Below are positions 31,924 through 40,269 of a DNA stretch of 64,000 nucleotides, one piece after another. The stretch is taken from the NCBI RefSeq assembly GCF_000482325.1, contig NZ_AXVA01000011.1, forward strand, positions 62,001 through 126,000. The letters run 5' to 3'. Positions within the stretch are counted from its first letter, which is position 1, and every line of letters begins with the position of its first letter. A program made the translations under genes and the position numbers. A model generated the notes under the pieces. It was given only the letters and a program-made list of their open reading frames with translations, had not been told where the DNA came from and did no database searches. Origin of the DNA: Bacillus sp. UNC438CL73TsuS30. Its GTDB lineage: Bacteria; Bacillota; Bacilli; Bacillales; Cytobacillaceae.

Positions 31924-33270
31924 TTGTTTGATTTTAGTTCTATAGAACTTAGTCACTTTTTATTGGCCACTGCCATCTTGTTAGCATTCGCCCATTTATT
32001 CGGCTTTATTGCTGAGCGGTTAATGATTCCCCGCGTGATTGGTGAAGTGGCAGCGGGAATTATCTTGGGTCCTACATTGCTTGGCTACTTTTATCCCCAT
32101 GCTTTTTCTTGGCTGTTTGCCGGGTTTCCACAGGAAGACCGTATGTTTGGGCTTATGTACCAAATTGGTCTGACACTACTTATGTTCTGTTCCGGGTTAA
32201 AATTCCACACTAAATTTAAAAAAGGTGATGGAAAAATTACATCTGTTATTATTCTTGCATCGACCATTCTACCATTTGCACTTGGTTGGTTAGCATCTTA
32301 TTTAATTGATTTTGGTCAGTTTTTAGGTCCAGCCAATAGTGTGTTCGCCATCAAGATCGTCGTGGCCATTTCGATTGCTGTAACATCCATACCTGTTATC
32401 TCCAAAATTTTCAATGACCTGGGAATCATGCACTCAAGATTTGCGAAGCTTGTGATCGCGATTGCGGGTGTGCATGATACATTGCTTTGGGTGGCTCTAG
32501 GAATCGCTACTGCGGTTGCGGGGCATGGGGGACCTGTTACGGCTGGTGCTGTTTTAAAAAGTGTAGGGATTACTGTAGGGTTTATTCTTGTTACTATATT
32601 TGTTCTCCGGTTTTTGTTTAAAAACTTAACGATTCGAAACGGGAATTTTTTATTTAGAGCCTCTCATGTAGGATATTTTTTATTTATCATGTTTGTTGTC
32701 TCTTCGGTAGCAGGGTATTTGAATATCGATACGATTTTCGGTGCTCTTTTAGCTGGAATCGGCGCAAAAATGGCTTTACCACCCACCTTGTTCAAACGAT
32801 TAGAGCAGTCTGTCTTGCATATTTCATTTTCATGGTTTATCCCCGTTTACTTTGCTGTGGTAGGACTTAAATTAGATTTAGCGAAACATTTTGATTTAGT
32901 ATTCTTTATTCAATATTTGTTATTTGCGACACTTGCACAATCGATCATTGTATTCCTTGCTTGTAAACTGATACGTCAGGATCGGATTACAAGTTTGAAC
33001 TTTGCAATGGCCATGAATGCAAGGGGAGGTCCAGGAATTGTTCTTTCAACCGTTGCCTTTTCGGCAGGGATTATTAATCAAGATTTCTTTGCCATTCTCG
33101 TAATGCTAGCGCTCATCACCTCCTGGCTTGCAGGTTCTTGGCTCCGTTTCGTCTTAAATAAAGGGTGGAGGTTAATGCCAGGGGATGAGGATATCGTTCC
33201 TGAAAAAATTAATAACGATAGTGACATTATTCATCTGCAACAACAAATTAAACGCGAAAAATTGGAGTAA
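31924..33270 (+). CDS. CPA2 family cation:proton antiporter
   Basis: A 448-residue integral membrane protein with about 12 helices of the monovalent cation:proton antiporter-2 (Kef-type/YjbQ-like) family: 'IPRVIGEVAAGIILGPTLLG', 'LTLLMFCSGLKFHTKF', 'VVAISIAVTSIPVISKIF', 'GVHDTLLWVALG' and 'NARGGPGIVLSTVAFSAGI'. It lacks the usual C-terminal RCK/TrkA nucleotide-binding domain, so gating must differ or rely on a partner. TTG start at 31924 with GGGAGGG before it. Confidence 0.85.
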   Translation: MFDFSSIELSHFLLATAILLAFAHLFGFIAERLMIPRVIGEVAAGIILGPTLLGYFYPHAFSWLFAGFPQEDRMFGLMYQIGLTLLMFCSGLKFHTKFKKGDGKITSVIILASTILPFALGWLASYLIDFGQFLGPANSVFAIKIVVAISIAVTSIPVISKIFNDLGIMHSRFAKLVIAIAGVHDTLLWVALGIATAVAGHGGPVTAGAVLKSVGITVGFILVTIFVLRFLFKNLTIRNGNFLFRASHVGYFLFIMFVVSSVAGYLNIDTIFGALLAGIGAKMALPPTLFKRLEQSVLHISFSWFIPVYFAVVGLKLDLAKHFDLVFFIQYLLFATLAQSIIVFLACKLIRQDRITSLNFAMAMNARGGPGIVLSTVAFSAGIINQDFFAILVMLALITSWLAGSWLRFVLNKGWRLMPGDEDIVPEKINNDSDIIHLQQQIKREKLE

Positions 33271-33318
33271 ACATAGTCTGTATTTGCAAAGCAGATCTTG
33301 CTTCAAAGAAAATACAAA

Positions 33319-33359
33319 AGAAGGTAGATAAATTTATGAGGGTGGTTCTATCTTCTTAT
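33319..33359. repeat. Inverted repeat after the antiporter gene
   Basis: AGAAGGTAGATA and TATCTTCT (with extensions) flank an 18-base loop; it has no T-run. Possibly an imperfect terminator. Confidence 0.35.
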
Positions 33360-33433
33360 ACATAAACGATTTTGGTTTCTTATTTTTCGATGGTAGAATG
33401 ATAGGTATAGAAAATAGAAATGGTGACTACATA

Positions 33434-34171
33434 ATGAATGAAGGTAAGAAATTACAAGAAAAAGATTTATATAAACCCATTCAAAGATATTTTTCCCGAG
33501 AAGGTTATGATGTCTATGGTGAAGTGAAAGACTGTGACATGGTTGCCTTGAAAGGGGAGGAATTGGCGATTATTGAATTAAAGCTCACGTTAAGTGTTGA
33601 TTTACTCATCCAGGCAGCAAAACGCCAGCGTATAACGGATCAGGTTTACATCGCAATCCCCAAACCTAAATATCGATTAAACTCAAGGCGTTGGGCAGAT
33701 AAATGTCATTTTATCCGCAGACTTGAGTTAGGTCTTATTGTTGTTTCTCCTTCAGGAAAAGGCTTAAAAGCGGACCTGATTTTTCATCCATCACCATTTC
33801 ATTCAAAAAAGAGCCGAGGGAAAAGCAAGGCGAAGCGGTCGGCAATTTTGAAAGAAATAAGTGGACGAAGTGCTGACTTTAATATTGGTGGTAGTAATCG
33901 GACCAAAATTATGACCGCCTATAAAGAAAATTGTATTCAAATTGCCTGCTACCTGCGCGAGTCTGGTCCCTTATCTCCAAAAGCACTCCTCCAAATGGGT
34001 TCAGGAGATAAAACCTCCTCCATCTTAACAAAAAATTATTATGGCTGGTTTGATCGTATAAAAAGAGGCACCTATTGCCTTAGTGAACAGGGAGAAAGGG
34101 ATATATTGGAATACCCGGAATTACTAGATTACTATTTAAAAAACATGATAAAAGACGATGAGAGTACCTGA
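33434..34171 (+). CDS. DUF2161 putative PD-(D/E)XK-type nuclease-fold protein
   Basis: A 245-residue protein starting at ATG 33434 (GGTGA 33422-33426 upstream). The first 100 residues show the PD-(D/E)XK nuclease pattern: 'EGYDVYGEVKDCDMVALKGEELAIIELKL' (E, D and ExK), then 'QAAKRQRITDQVYIAIP'. A C-terminal winged-helix-like domain follows ('NCIQIACYLRESGPLSPKALLQMG'), giving a restriction-enzyme-like plus DNA-binding layout. DUF2161 proteins are uncharacterised; the motif is visible, activity inferred. Confidence 0.75.
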   Translation: MNEGKKLQEKDLYKPIQRYFSREGYDVYGEVKDCDMVALKGEELAIIELKLTLSVDLLIQAAKRQRITDQVYIAIPKPKYRLNSRRWADKCHFIRRLELGLIVVSPSGKGLKADLIFHPSPFHSKKSRGKSKAKRSAILKEISGRSADFNIGGSNRTKIMTAYKENCIQIACYLRESGPLSPKALLQMGSGDKTSSILTKNYYGWFDRIKRGTYCLSEQGERDILEYPELLDYYLKNMIKDDEST

Positions 34172-34368
34172 ATTATTGAGGTTTATTTTTTCAAATGTAC
34201 TTTTGGGCTTTTATTCGCCAATCTTACCTTTAATTCCATAACAATTCTTTGGGCTTGTTTATCCAAAAGACAAATTTTATTAAATTTTAGGCACTAAAAT
34301 CAAATCTCCTTATATAAGAAAATAAAATTACGGATATAGAGGAAAATAGAAACTGGAGGTGAAATATA

Positions 34369-34548
34369 GTGCCGGAGAATCAACCAAAAGTAACCATCCC
34401 TTTTTCACCAGAGATTATTGCGGTAATGAAAGATGATCCCGTTTTTCCTCAGCTGGGGCATCAAAGCTATCCGGAAATATCAAAACGATCCAGTGAAGAA
34501 GGGAACAAAATTCCAGAAGATCAGGGTTCACCCAATTATCCTGAATGA
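34369..34548 (+). CDS. Small unknown protein (59 aa)
   Basis: GTG start at 34369 with CTGGAGGTG seven bases upstream. The predicted protein reads PENQPKVTIPFSPEIIAVMK with further Pro/Gly-rich, acidic sequence. It is soluble with no Cys or membrane segment. It is followed by another small ORF 24 bases later, so the two are probably one transcript. No known family recognised. Confidence 0.6.
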   Translation: MPENQPKVTIPFSPEIIAVMKDDPVFPQLGHQSYPEISKRSSEEGNKIPEDQGSPNYPE

Positions 34549-34572
34549 TCGAAGCTAGAAAGGGGTAAAAAA

Positions 34573-34722
34573 ATGGCCAATAATGATAAAGTTCCGGATC
34601 TTATCCAACAACCATTAATGTCAACCGGTACCACGGAGCCTGGGTTTGACAGGAATACAAATAAGTCTAAACAGGAGACTAAACCTAAAATTGGTGAGAC
34701 AATTGTTGGAGATAAGGAATAG
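34573..34722 (+). CDS. Small unknown protein (49 aa)
   Basis: ATG 34573 preceded by AAAGGGG. The peptide begins MANNDKVPDLIQQPLMS and is rich in Asn, Lys and Thr. It likely forms an operon with the ORF at 34369; a strong terminator follows 40 bases later. The short, polar composition resembles spore-core small proteins, without a specific match. Confidence 0.55.
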   Translation: MANNDKVPDLIQQPLMSTGTTEPGFDRNTNKSKQETKPKIGETIVGDKE

Positions 34723-34760
34723 ATTGTGATATATCAGGTGACCTACTAAGTAAAGCGACG

Positions 34761-34792
34761 CAGCCAAAAACTTTTGGCTGTTTTTTTCGTGT
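34761..34792 (+). terminator. Terminator of the two small ORFs
   Basis: CAGCCAAAA pairs with TTTTGGCTG around ACT-rich loop, followed by seven T. Confidence 0.85.
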
Positions 34793-34940
34793 GTGGATTT
34801 TACTGCACTTTTTGGACAAAAAAAGGCGTTTTTCATTCGCCCCTTTTTCAGTTAATCACTGTAAAATTTCCCCTTCCATGAATAGTCTATAGGAGGCTAA
34901 AAACTTACTGCATTTTATTTTACCGAGAGGTGTGATGGGG

Positions 34941-35048
34941 ATGGGGAAAAGTTCAAATAACAACAAGAAACAAAATAGCAACAGCAATAACAAAAACAAA
35001 AGCAATAGTTCAAAAAACAATAACCAAAAGAATAATAAGAAAAAATAG
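34941..35048 (+). CDS. Tiny Asn/Lys/Ser-rich protein (35 aa)
   Basis: ATG 34941 follows GAGAGGTG by 8 bases; ATG 34935 in the same frame is also possible. The peptide is almost entirely Asn, Lys and Ser after MGK, ending KNNKKK. A terminator stands 10 bases after the stop. The low-complexity basic composition fits a nucleic-acid-binding or sporulation small protein; no family is claimed. Confidence 0.55.
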   Translation: MGKSSNNNKKQNSNSNNKNKSNSSKNNNQKNNKKK

Positions 35049-35056
35049 ATGCATTT

Positions 35057-35091
35057 TAAAAAAAGAAGAGGCGTACCTCTTCTTTTTTTGT
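35057..35091 (+). terminator. Terminator after the Asn/Lys-rich peptide gene
   Basis: AAAAGAAGAGG pairs with CCTCTTCTTTT around CGTA, followed by a T-run; functions on both strands. Confidence 0.85.
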
Positions 35092-35182
35092 ACAACTGAA
35101 ATCACAAATTAGACTGGGGGATAAATGAAATGAAAAGTCTTATTAGTGGGGGATTCTATGACAAAAAAACAGGTATATTTTT

Positions 35183-35731
35183 TTACTCTAAATCATCTAT
35201 AGGTATTACATCGGTTATGTGGAGTGGTTCCTGAGAAAAAAGACAATACAAGTCTGTAACTCCGTTTTGTTGCTCCGAATTTCGTAGGACAAAACCTTCG
35301 AATCCTATTTTCATAAGGCTGTTTCGGAATTCAGAATTGGCCTCTTCTTTATTTAAGAGAATTGCTTGATCCTCCCAGGCTTTTTTGGCACCTAAATAAT
35401 CACAGTATTTGTCACGTTCTTTCATAAATAAATCATAAGAATCCTCTGAATTCGATTTATATTCCTTAAGATTTGGTTCGTCCAAATAGACTTTATAGAT
35501 AAAACCACGGACCGGCCTTTCAAACTGCACTACTTTCGGTTCTCCATCCTCCCAAAATTCCATATCGGATTTTTGAATGATAGTCTCCGTACCCATTGCG
35601 TAGGGTTTTGCCGATTGGAGATCTGATGTAAACCAATATCCAATCGTATCGATGCCATTATTTACATTTTGAACAGGTGTTTCATTATTAAAATGATCAA
35701 ATTTTCTTATCGAGCCAAGATAACCAATCAT
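35183..35731 (-). CDS. Possible ADP-ribosyltransferase-fold protein
   Basis: A 182-residue protein starting at ATG 35731 (GGAGG 7-12 bases upstream; two ATGs further upstream are worse spaced). Layout resembles ART-like domains: N-terminal 'GYLGSIRKFDHFNN', then 'GYWFTSDLQSAKPYA' in the position of the GxFFTxDxxxAxxY segment, and C-terminal 'KIGFEGFVLRNSEQQNG' with 'LYCLFSQEPLHITDV', like 'GFDGIV...VVFDPEQI'. The canonical catalytic Glu cannot be assigned with certainty. It might be a defence, toxin or phage-derived protein, but the evidence is fold-pattern level only. No partner gene is apparent. Confidence 0.45.
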   Translation of the reverse strand: MIGYLGSIRKFDHFNNETPVQNVNNGIDTIGYWFTSDLQSAKPYAMGTETIIQKSDMEFWEDGEPKVVQFERPVRGFIYKVYLDEPNLKEYKSNSEDSYDLFMKERDKYCDYLGAKKAWEDQAILLNKEEANSEFRNSLMKIGFEGFVLRNSEQQNGVTDLYCLFSQEPLHITDVIPIDDLE

Positions 35732-35830
35732 ATACATGACCTCCATTTTTAGTTTAGCCTAATTTTTGGGTGTTTATTGATACAATCCAGAAGGTAGCTG
35801 AAGGACGAAATTATAAAGATGATGTTGGAA

Positions 35831-36160
35831 AACGTCCTTCATAAGGGTGATGAAGGAAGAAATCGTAAAAAGAAGCGAGAAAACGTCCTTCATAAAGGCG
35901 ATGAAGGACGAAATCGTGAGAAGAAGCGAGAAAACGTCCTTCATAAAGGCGCTGAAAGACAAAATCGTGAGAAGAAGCGAGAAAACGTCCTTCATAAAGG
36001 CGATGAAAGACAAATCGTGAGAAGAAGCGAGAAAACGTCCTTCATAAAGGTGATGAAGGACGAAATCATGAGAAGAAGCGAGAAAACGTCCTTCATAAAA
36101 GAGATGAAGAACGTTATCGTGAATGAAAGCTGGAAAATATCCTTAAAAAAGGTGATGGAT
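35831..36160. repeat. 51-bp hairpin tandem array
   Basis: Six good units start at 35831, 35882, 35933, 35984, 36034 and 36085, with partial ones before and after. Each has CGTCCTTCAT-AAAGGCG-ATGAAGGACG (10-bp stem, 7-base loop) and an AAATCGTGAGAAGAAGCGAGAAA spacer given here in two parts: AAATCGTGAGAAG then AAGCGAGAAA. Units vary by a few changes, some compensated in the stem. One unit is 50 bp, so open frames through it shift and are not real proteins. The same core exists at 11065-11235. Confidence 0.85.
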
Positions 36161-36202
36161 TATTTCGAGGCAGGGAACCTTTCCCACTTTTTCCTTTGAA
36201 AA

Positions 36203-36236
36203 AAGGCCCTCCCCAAAATAGGAAGGACCTTCATAG
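36203..36236 (-). terminator. Terminator of the polysaccharide gene
   Basis: On the minus strand AAGGTCCTTCC pairs with GGGAGGGCCTT around TATTTTG and is followed by TTTTTTC; immediately after the big gene. Confidence 0.75.
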
Positions 36237-36244
36237 AAATTGCA

Positions 36245-39200
36245 TTACATATTCTGTTCTACCTTCGCCATCGTAGCATCCTGGGTGACATTCCCATTCC
36301 GCTTTAGTTTATTCCATCCAACTGTAACGCCTTTTATTGCCGAGAAGATCGATTTGATTACGACATACGTCATCAGCTGCTTGTACAAGATGCGTTGCAG
36401 AAACAAGGAAGCCAGTGGTTTCGAGCTTTCTTTTTCCAATCTGAAGGCATAAAGAGCAGTAGCGAAATCCAGTACATAAAACAGGATAAACCCAACGGTG
36501 GCTCTGCCTGGGTGTTCGCCAAAAAGGGCGAGAATAAACAAGAAATCAGCAATCGGCGAGATTGTTTGATAAAGATATTGGAATATCCACATGTTTGGCA
36601 GGCCGATATATCCTAAAGATGGATGCTTTAAATTAAATAAAGCCCCCCGATGTTTCCATAGGCATTGCAGGGTCCCATAAACCCAACGGTAACGCTGTTT
36701 TGCCAAGCTTTTAAGATCCTCCGGAACCTCTGTATAGGCGTAAGCCTTTTCTTCAAATTCAATCTTTTTCCCTTGGCGTAAAAGGGTAAGCGTGATATCG
36801 GTATCCTCTGCCAGTGTATCTTCTTGAAAGTATCCCGCTTCTACCACCGCTGTTTTTCTCCATGCCCCAATTGCACCTGGTACAACCGTAATGCAGTTGA
36901 GTGTGGCGAAGGCTCTCCTTTCCAGGTTAAAGCCGGTCACATATTCGATATGCTGCCAGTTTGTAAGGAGGTTTCCCTTATTACCTACCTTTACATTACC
37001 TGAAACAGCTGCAACCTTTTCATTTTTAAAATGGTTCACAAGCAGGGAGATGGCGTTTTCGGCAATGAGTGTATCTGCATCAAGTGCCACTACGATTTCA
37101 CCTTTTGCTTCTTTAAAACCAAGATTCACGGCGGAGGATTTTCCGCCATTGCTTTTTTTAATTAATCGAACCCGAGGATGGTTAGCAAACGCTTTTTGAA
37201 CCACACCAGTTGTATCATCCTTTGATCCATCGTCGATGACTAGAACCTCAAATGCAGGATAGTCACTCGATAAAATGGAATCAATTGTTTTGCAAATGAC
37301 TTTTTCCTCGTTATAGGCCGCGATCACGACACTTGTAAAAGGGGTAAAGCTAGGATCTATCTCCGTTTTTTTATAGCGTTTTACCTGCCTGCTGGAAAGG
37401 AAAACAAAGAGCAGCAGACGTAAAATTCCTAAAACGATTGCGGAATAGAACAGCACGTTTAATCCTGAACGCCATCCTTGTACCAGCATAAATATTGCCC
37501 GATCATAGACAAAATAAGGTCGATCTGCATCGGCAGGGGGCATGATCTGTTGATTATTTTTCCCAATAAGATTTGAAATGGTAGTAAAGGTATAGCCTTG
37601 TTGTTTAAGTTCTTTTATCAAGATCGGCAGTGCCTCTACTGTATGAGAGCGGTCACCACCGGCATCGTGCATCAAGATAATATTCCCTTCCGGCAGTTGA
37701 TCCAAGACCTGCTTTACAATCTCTTTACTTGAAGGTCTTTGCCAATCTTCCGAATCAATGGCTTCACCGACCATGGTATAACCCATTTCCTGCGCACGCC
37801 ATATCGGCAGCAGTTCTTCCCTTGTGCTCGGTTCCGCATCGGCGACATAGGGCGGACGGAAAAGATTCATCGAATGCCCGGTAATTTCCTGAAACAGTCG
37901 CTGATTTGCATTGAGCTCCACTTTGGTTTGTGTTGATGTCGTGGAGGCAACATTTGGATGTGTAAAGGTATGGCTGCCGATTTCATGGCCCTCATTATAC
38001 ATCCTTTTCACCAGTTCCGGGTGTTGCAAGGCATTTTGGCCAACGATAAAGAAGGCCGCTTTTATATGATTCTTTTTCAGAATGTCCAATATTTCGGGTG
38101 TATATTTTGGATCCGGTCCATCATCGAAGGTCAGGACCACTTTCTTCCGTTCCACATTACCAGAACGAACCACTTCAAAAGGCATTGGTAATTTTGTATA
38201 GGATTCATTTTGAATCCAACCCTGTGAGTCAGTTTGAATCGTTCTTTTTCCATTTTGTGCTGGAGAAGCAATTTTCAAAATCTCTCCATCACCTGTATAG
38301 TGAACGGGGTCAGGACTGACAAGGGTTTCTAGTGTCTTGGAAGGATTAGCCATTTCCTTTGATGTATTGATGTATTTCCAGATTGATGGATCTTCAGAAC
38401 CGAGGCGCCAAACCGCAATTCCTTTAGAACCTGTGTCCATCACTGTTTTCATTTGATTATAAAAGGTTGCTCCATCTAAAAACCAAACAATATGGTTTTT
38501 TCCCTCTATTTTGTAACGGAAATAGGGGTTGCCTGCTTGTTTATTCCAATAGATTTGCAGGTTGGTGCCGATTCCGAGATTCATGATATCCCCGAATGTC
38601 AATGTTTCAGCTGGCCATTTAGCATTTTCCTCCCAATCGTAACCAAAGCTTCCGAGACTCACAATTAATTTTTCAGGAGGGATTGGGAGCTGGTTTAAGC
38701 TCTCCTTTACCCAATCCGTTGGGGCAACAGGACCAGGTTTACTCGTCGAGTTGTGCTGGTCATAGAGCATGACAAACATCCGGTCAACTTTAGCGGCTAA
38801 TGAAGCATAGTCAAAACTATTGTTCATTGGCGGAACATCCATTGTGACCATGAGATCATGTTGATGAAAAGCTTTCGAAGCTTTATCGATAAAAACAGTT
38901 AAATTCGCTTTGTCCTTTTGCTGGACGCCTTCAAAATCTATATTGATCCCGTCAAAGTGATTGGTTCTTACATACGCTAACAAATTGTTTATCAAACGAT
39001 CTTCAGCCCCAGGTGTCGTAAATAACCGATGGAGAGTTTCTCCATCCCATTTATTTTTGGTGTAATTATTCACTAAAGGGAGAACCTTTATTTGGTGTTT
39101 TTTTGCCTCTGCCTTTATAGACGAGTCTGTGCTTGTCTTTACGGTGAGGTCAGAATGGAGCTGAAGCCACTCTGGAATGAGGGTTGTCATGGCATGGATG

Positions 39201-39952
39201 TGTTTATTGAAAGACGCTTTGCTGTTTTCATCCCAGTTGACGTAAAAACCATATATTTCTTGTTTGCTTTTTTGTTGAATCCTTTGATTATTTGTTTGAG
39301 TAAGAGGGGAAGAATTCGTTTTCTGAAACTGTGCGGCTAACTGTTCTTCACTTAAGGGTTGGTTAATCGGAACAATCCTGCTCGTTTCTGCCGTTTTACT
39401 CAATTGCAGTTCTGGAAACATTGGATCTGTAAATAGGCTATCTATAAAAATCATTGAAACTAATAGGATGAATACACTAAAGCCAGTCGTCATTCGAATG
39501 ATAATCGACCAGCGCCTTTTAGCGGGATCAAGAAAAACGTGTTCTTGGTCTCGCTCATTTTTTTTCAGTCCTAAATTGTAGAACCAATGGAAGAAAAAGA
39601 AGCAGAAAAGTCCGATTAAACCTCCAAAAATCCCAGTTGTAATGGATTGGGTAAGCTGTATTTTTGTTTTGAGGGTGGAGGTTAGCCAGTCATTCATAAA
39701 TCTTTCCATGGCTGCTAAATTTAGGAACGGTAAGTGACGAACCATCGGAATAAAAATGGTGATCAACGTTCCAAAGAATAAAGCAATAATATTAAGACGG
39801 AAAATGAGGGAAAAGGCAAGCATTAATGGAATTCTAGCACTATATAAAGGTATAAAACCTAAGAAAAAACCAAGTGTACTCGCCACCGCCCCGCCACTTC
39901 CCGTAACAGGCGCAAACAACGATCGAACCATCCACCTAAAAATTCGATTCAT
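36245..39952 (-). CDS. Four-domain polysaccharide synthase/modification protein
   Basis: A 1235-residue membrane protein starting at ATG 39952 (AGGAGGAG upstream; the in-frame 36-residue extension has no such site). Domains in order: DUF2062 (about 1-150, 3-4 helices); a helix; GH18-like domain with the catalytic motif 'DGINIDFE' at 334-341 (E341 acid); NodB polysaccharide deacetylase with 'TFDDGPD' at 608-614, 'HEIGSHTFTHPN' and 'RPPY'; a membrane segment; and a family 2 glycosyltransferase with 'VIDDGS', DAD at 958-960, 'EDTD' and QRYRW at 1086-1090 (the processive-synthase signature), plus final helices. The protein could synthesise, deacetylate and cut an N-acetylglucosamine-type polymer. 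All catalytic residues expected for each domain are present. Confidence 0.88.
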   Translation of the reverse strand: MNRIFRWMVRSLFAPVTGSGGAVASTLGFFLGFIPLYSARIPLMLAFSLIFRLNIIALFFGTLITIFIPMVRHLPFLNLAAMERFMNDWLTSTLKTKIQLTQSITTGIFGGLIGLFCFFFFHWFYNLGLKKNERDQEHVFLDPAKRRWSIIIRMTTGFSVFILLVSMIFIDSLFTDPMFPELQLSKTAETSRIVPINQPLSEEQLAAQFQKTNSSPLTQTNNQRIQQKSKQEIYGFYVNWDENSKASFNKHIHAMTTLIPEWLQLHSDLTVKTSTDSSIKAEAKKHQIKVLPLVNNYTKNKWDGETLHRLFTTPGAEDRLINNLLAYVRTNHFDGINIDFEGVQQKDKANLTVFIDKASKAFHQHDLMVTMDVPPMNNSFDYASLAAKVDRMFVMLYDQHNSTSKPGPVAPTDWVKESLNQLPIPPEKLIVSLGSFGYDWEENAKWPAETLTFGDIMNLGIGTNLQIYWNKQAGNPYFRYKIEGKNHIVWFLDGATFYNQMKTVMDTGSKGIAVWRLGSEDPSIWKYINTSKEMANPSKTLETLVSPDPVHYTGDGEILKIASPAQNGKRTIQTDSQGWIQNESYTKLPMPFEVVRSGNVERKKVVLTFDDGPDPKYTPEILDILKKNHIKAAFFIVGQNALQHPELVKRMYNEGHEIGSHTFTHPNVASTTSTQTKVELNANQRLFQEITGHSMNLFRPPYVADAEPSTREELLPIWRAQEMGYTMVGEAIDSEDWQRPSSKEIVKQVLDQLPEGNIILMHDAGGDRSHTVEALPILIKELKQQGYTFTTISNLIGKNNQQIMPPADADRPYFVYDRAIFMLVQGWRSGLNVLFYSAIVLGILRLLLFVFLSSRQVKRYKKTEIDPSFTPFTSVVIAAYNEEKVICKTIDSILSSDYPAFEVLVIDDGSKDDTTGVVQKAFANHPRVRLIKKSNGGKSSAVNLGFKEAKGEIVVALDADTLIAENAISLLVNHFKNEKVAAVSGNVKVGNKGNLLTNWQHIEYVTGFNLERRAFATLNCITVVPGAIGAWRKTAVVEAGYFQEDTLAEDTDITLTLLRQGKKIEFEEKAYAYTEVPEDLKSLAKQRYRWVYGTLQCLWKHRGALFNLKHPSLGYIGLPNMWIFQYLYQTISPIADFLFILALFGEHPGRATVGFILFYVLDFATALYAFRLEKESSKPLASLFLQRILYKQLMTYVVIKSIFSAIKGVTVGWNKLKRNGNVTQDATMAKVEQNM

Positions 39953-39969
39953 AAGACTCCTCCTTTTTT

Positions 39970-39989
39970 GGTGCTGGGTGACAGGCACC
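39970..39989. repeat. GGTGC/GCACC REP-like short repeat
   Basis: GGTGC and GCACC flank TGGGTGACAG. This short palindrome, usually read GGTGCCTGTCACC, recurs in many Bacillaceae intergenic regions by my recall; here it sits just upstream of the polysaccharide gene. Confidence 0.45.
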
Positions 39990-40269
39990 GTTCGTGGACT
40001 TTTTGATGAAATTGTCCGTATCCAGTGGACAGTGTTTTTTCGACAAAAAATGACTACCAACAGAAGGTTAGGATGTCGGTGTGGGATTATGGGGGTAGGG
40101 TAGGAGGTTTTCGTTTTTTGATGGTTTAGGACTATGTTTTTGGGTTTAATTACCTTGAAGAATAGAGATAAAATAAGTAAATGTGACTATACCGAATACC
40201 CCCAGAAACTCTTTGAATTGGTCGAATTTTGTAAGGCGATTGCGCGTAAAAAGCTAAGAGGAGAAACAT

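Noticed and set aside
35831..36160. CRISPR array
   Set aside because: The whole 51-bp unit is repeated, including the spacer; there are no unique spacers and no cas genes.
35819..36199. Open reading frame with ENVLHKG repeats over the hairpin array
   Set aside because: Units shift frame after a 50-bp unit, there is no ribosome binding site, and the repeat is explained by hairpin structure on both strands.
39953..40060. Longer N-terminus for the polysaccharide protein
   Set aside because: The extension includes a repeat element, lacks a ribosome binding site and the DUF2062 domain begins right after the downstream ATG with AGGAGGAG.
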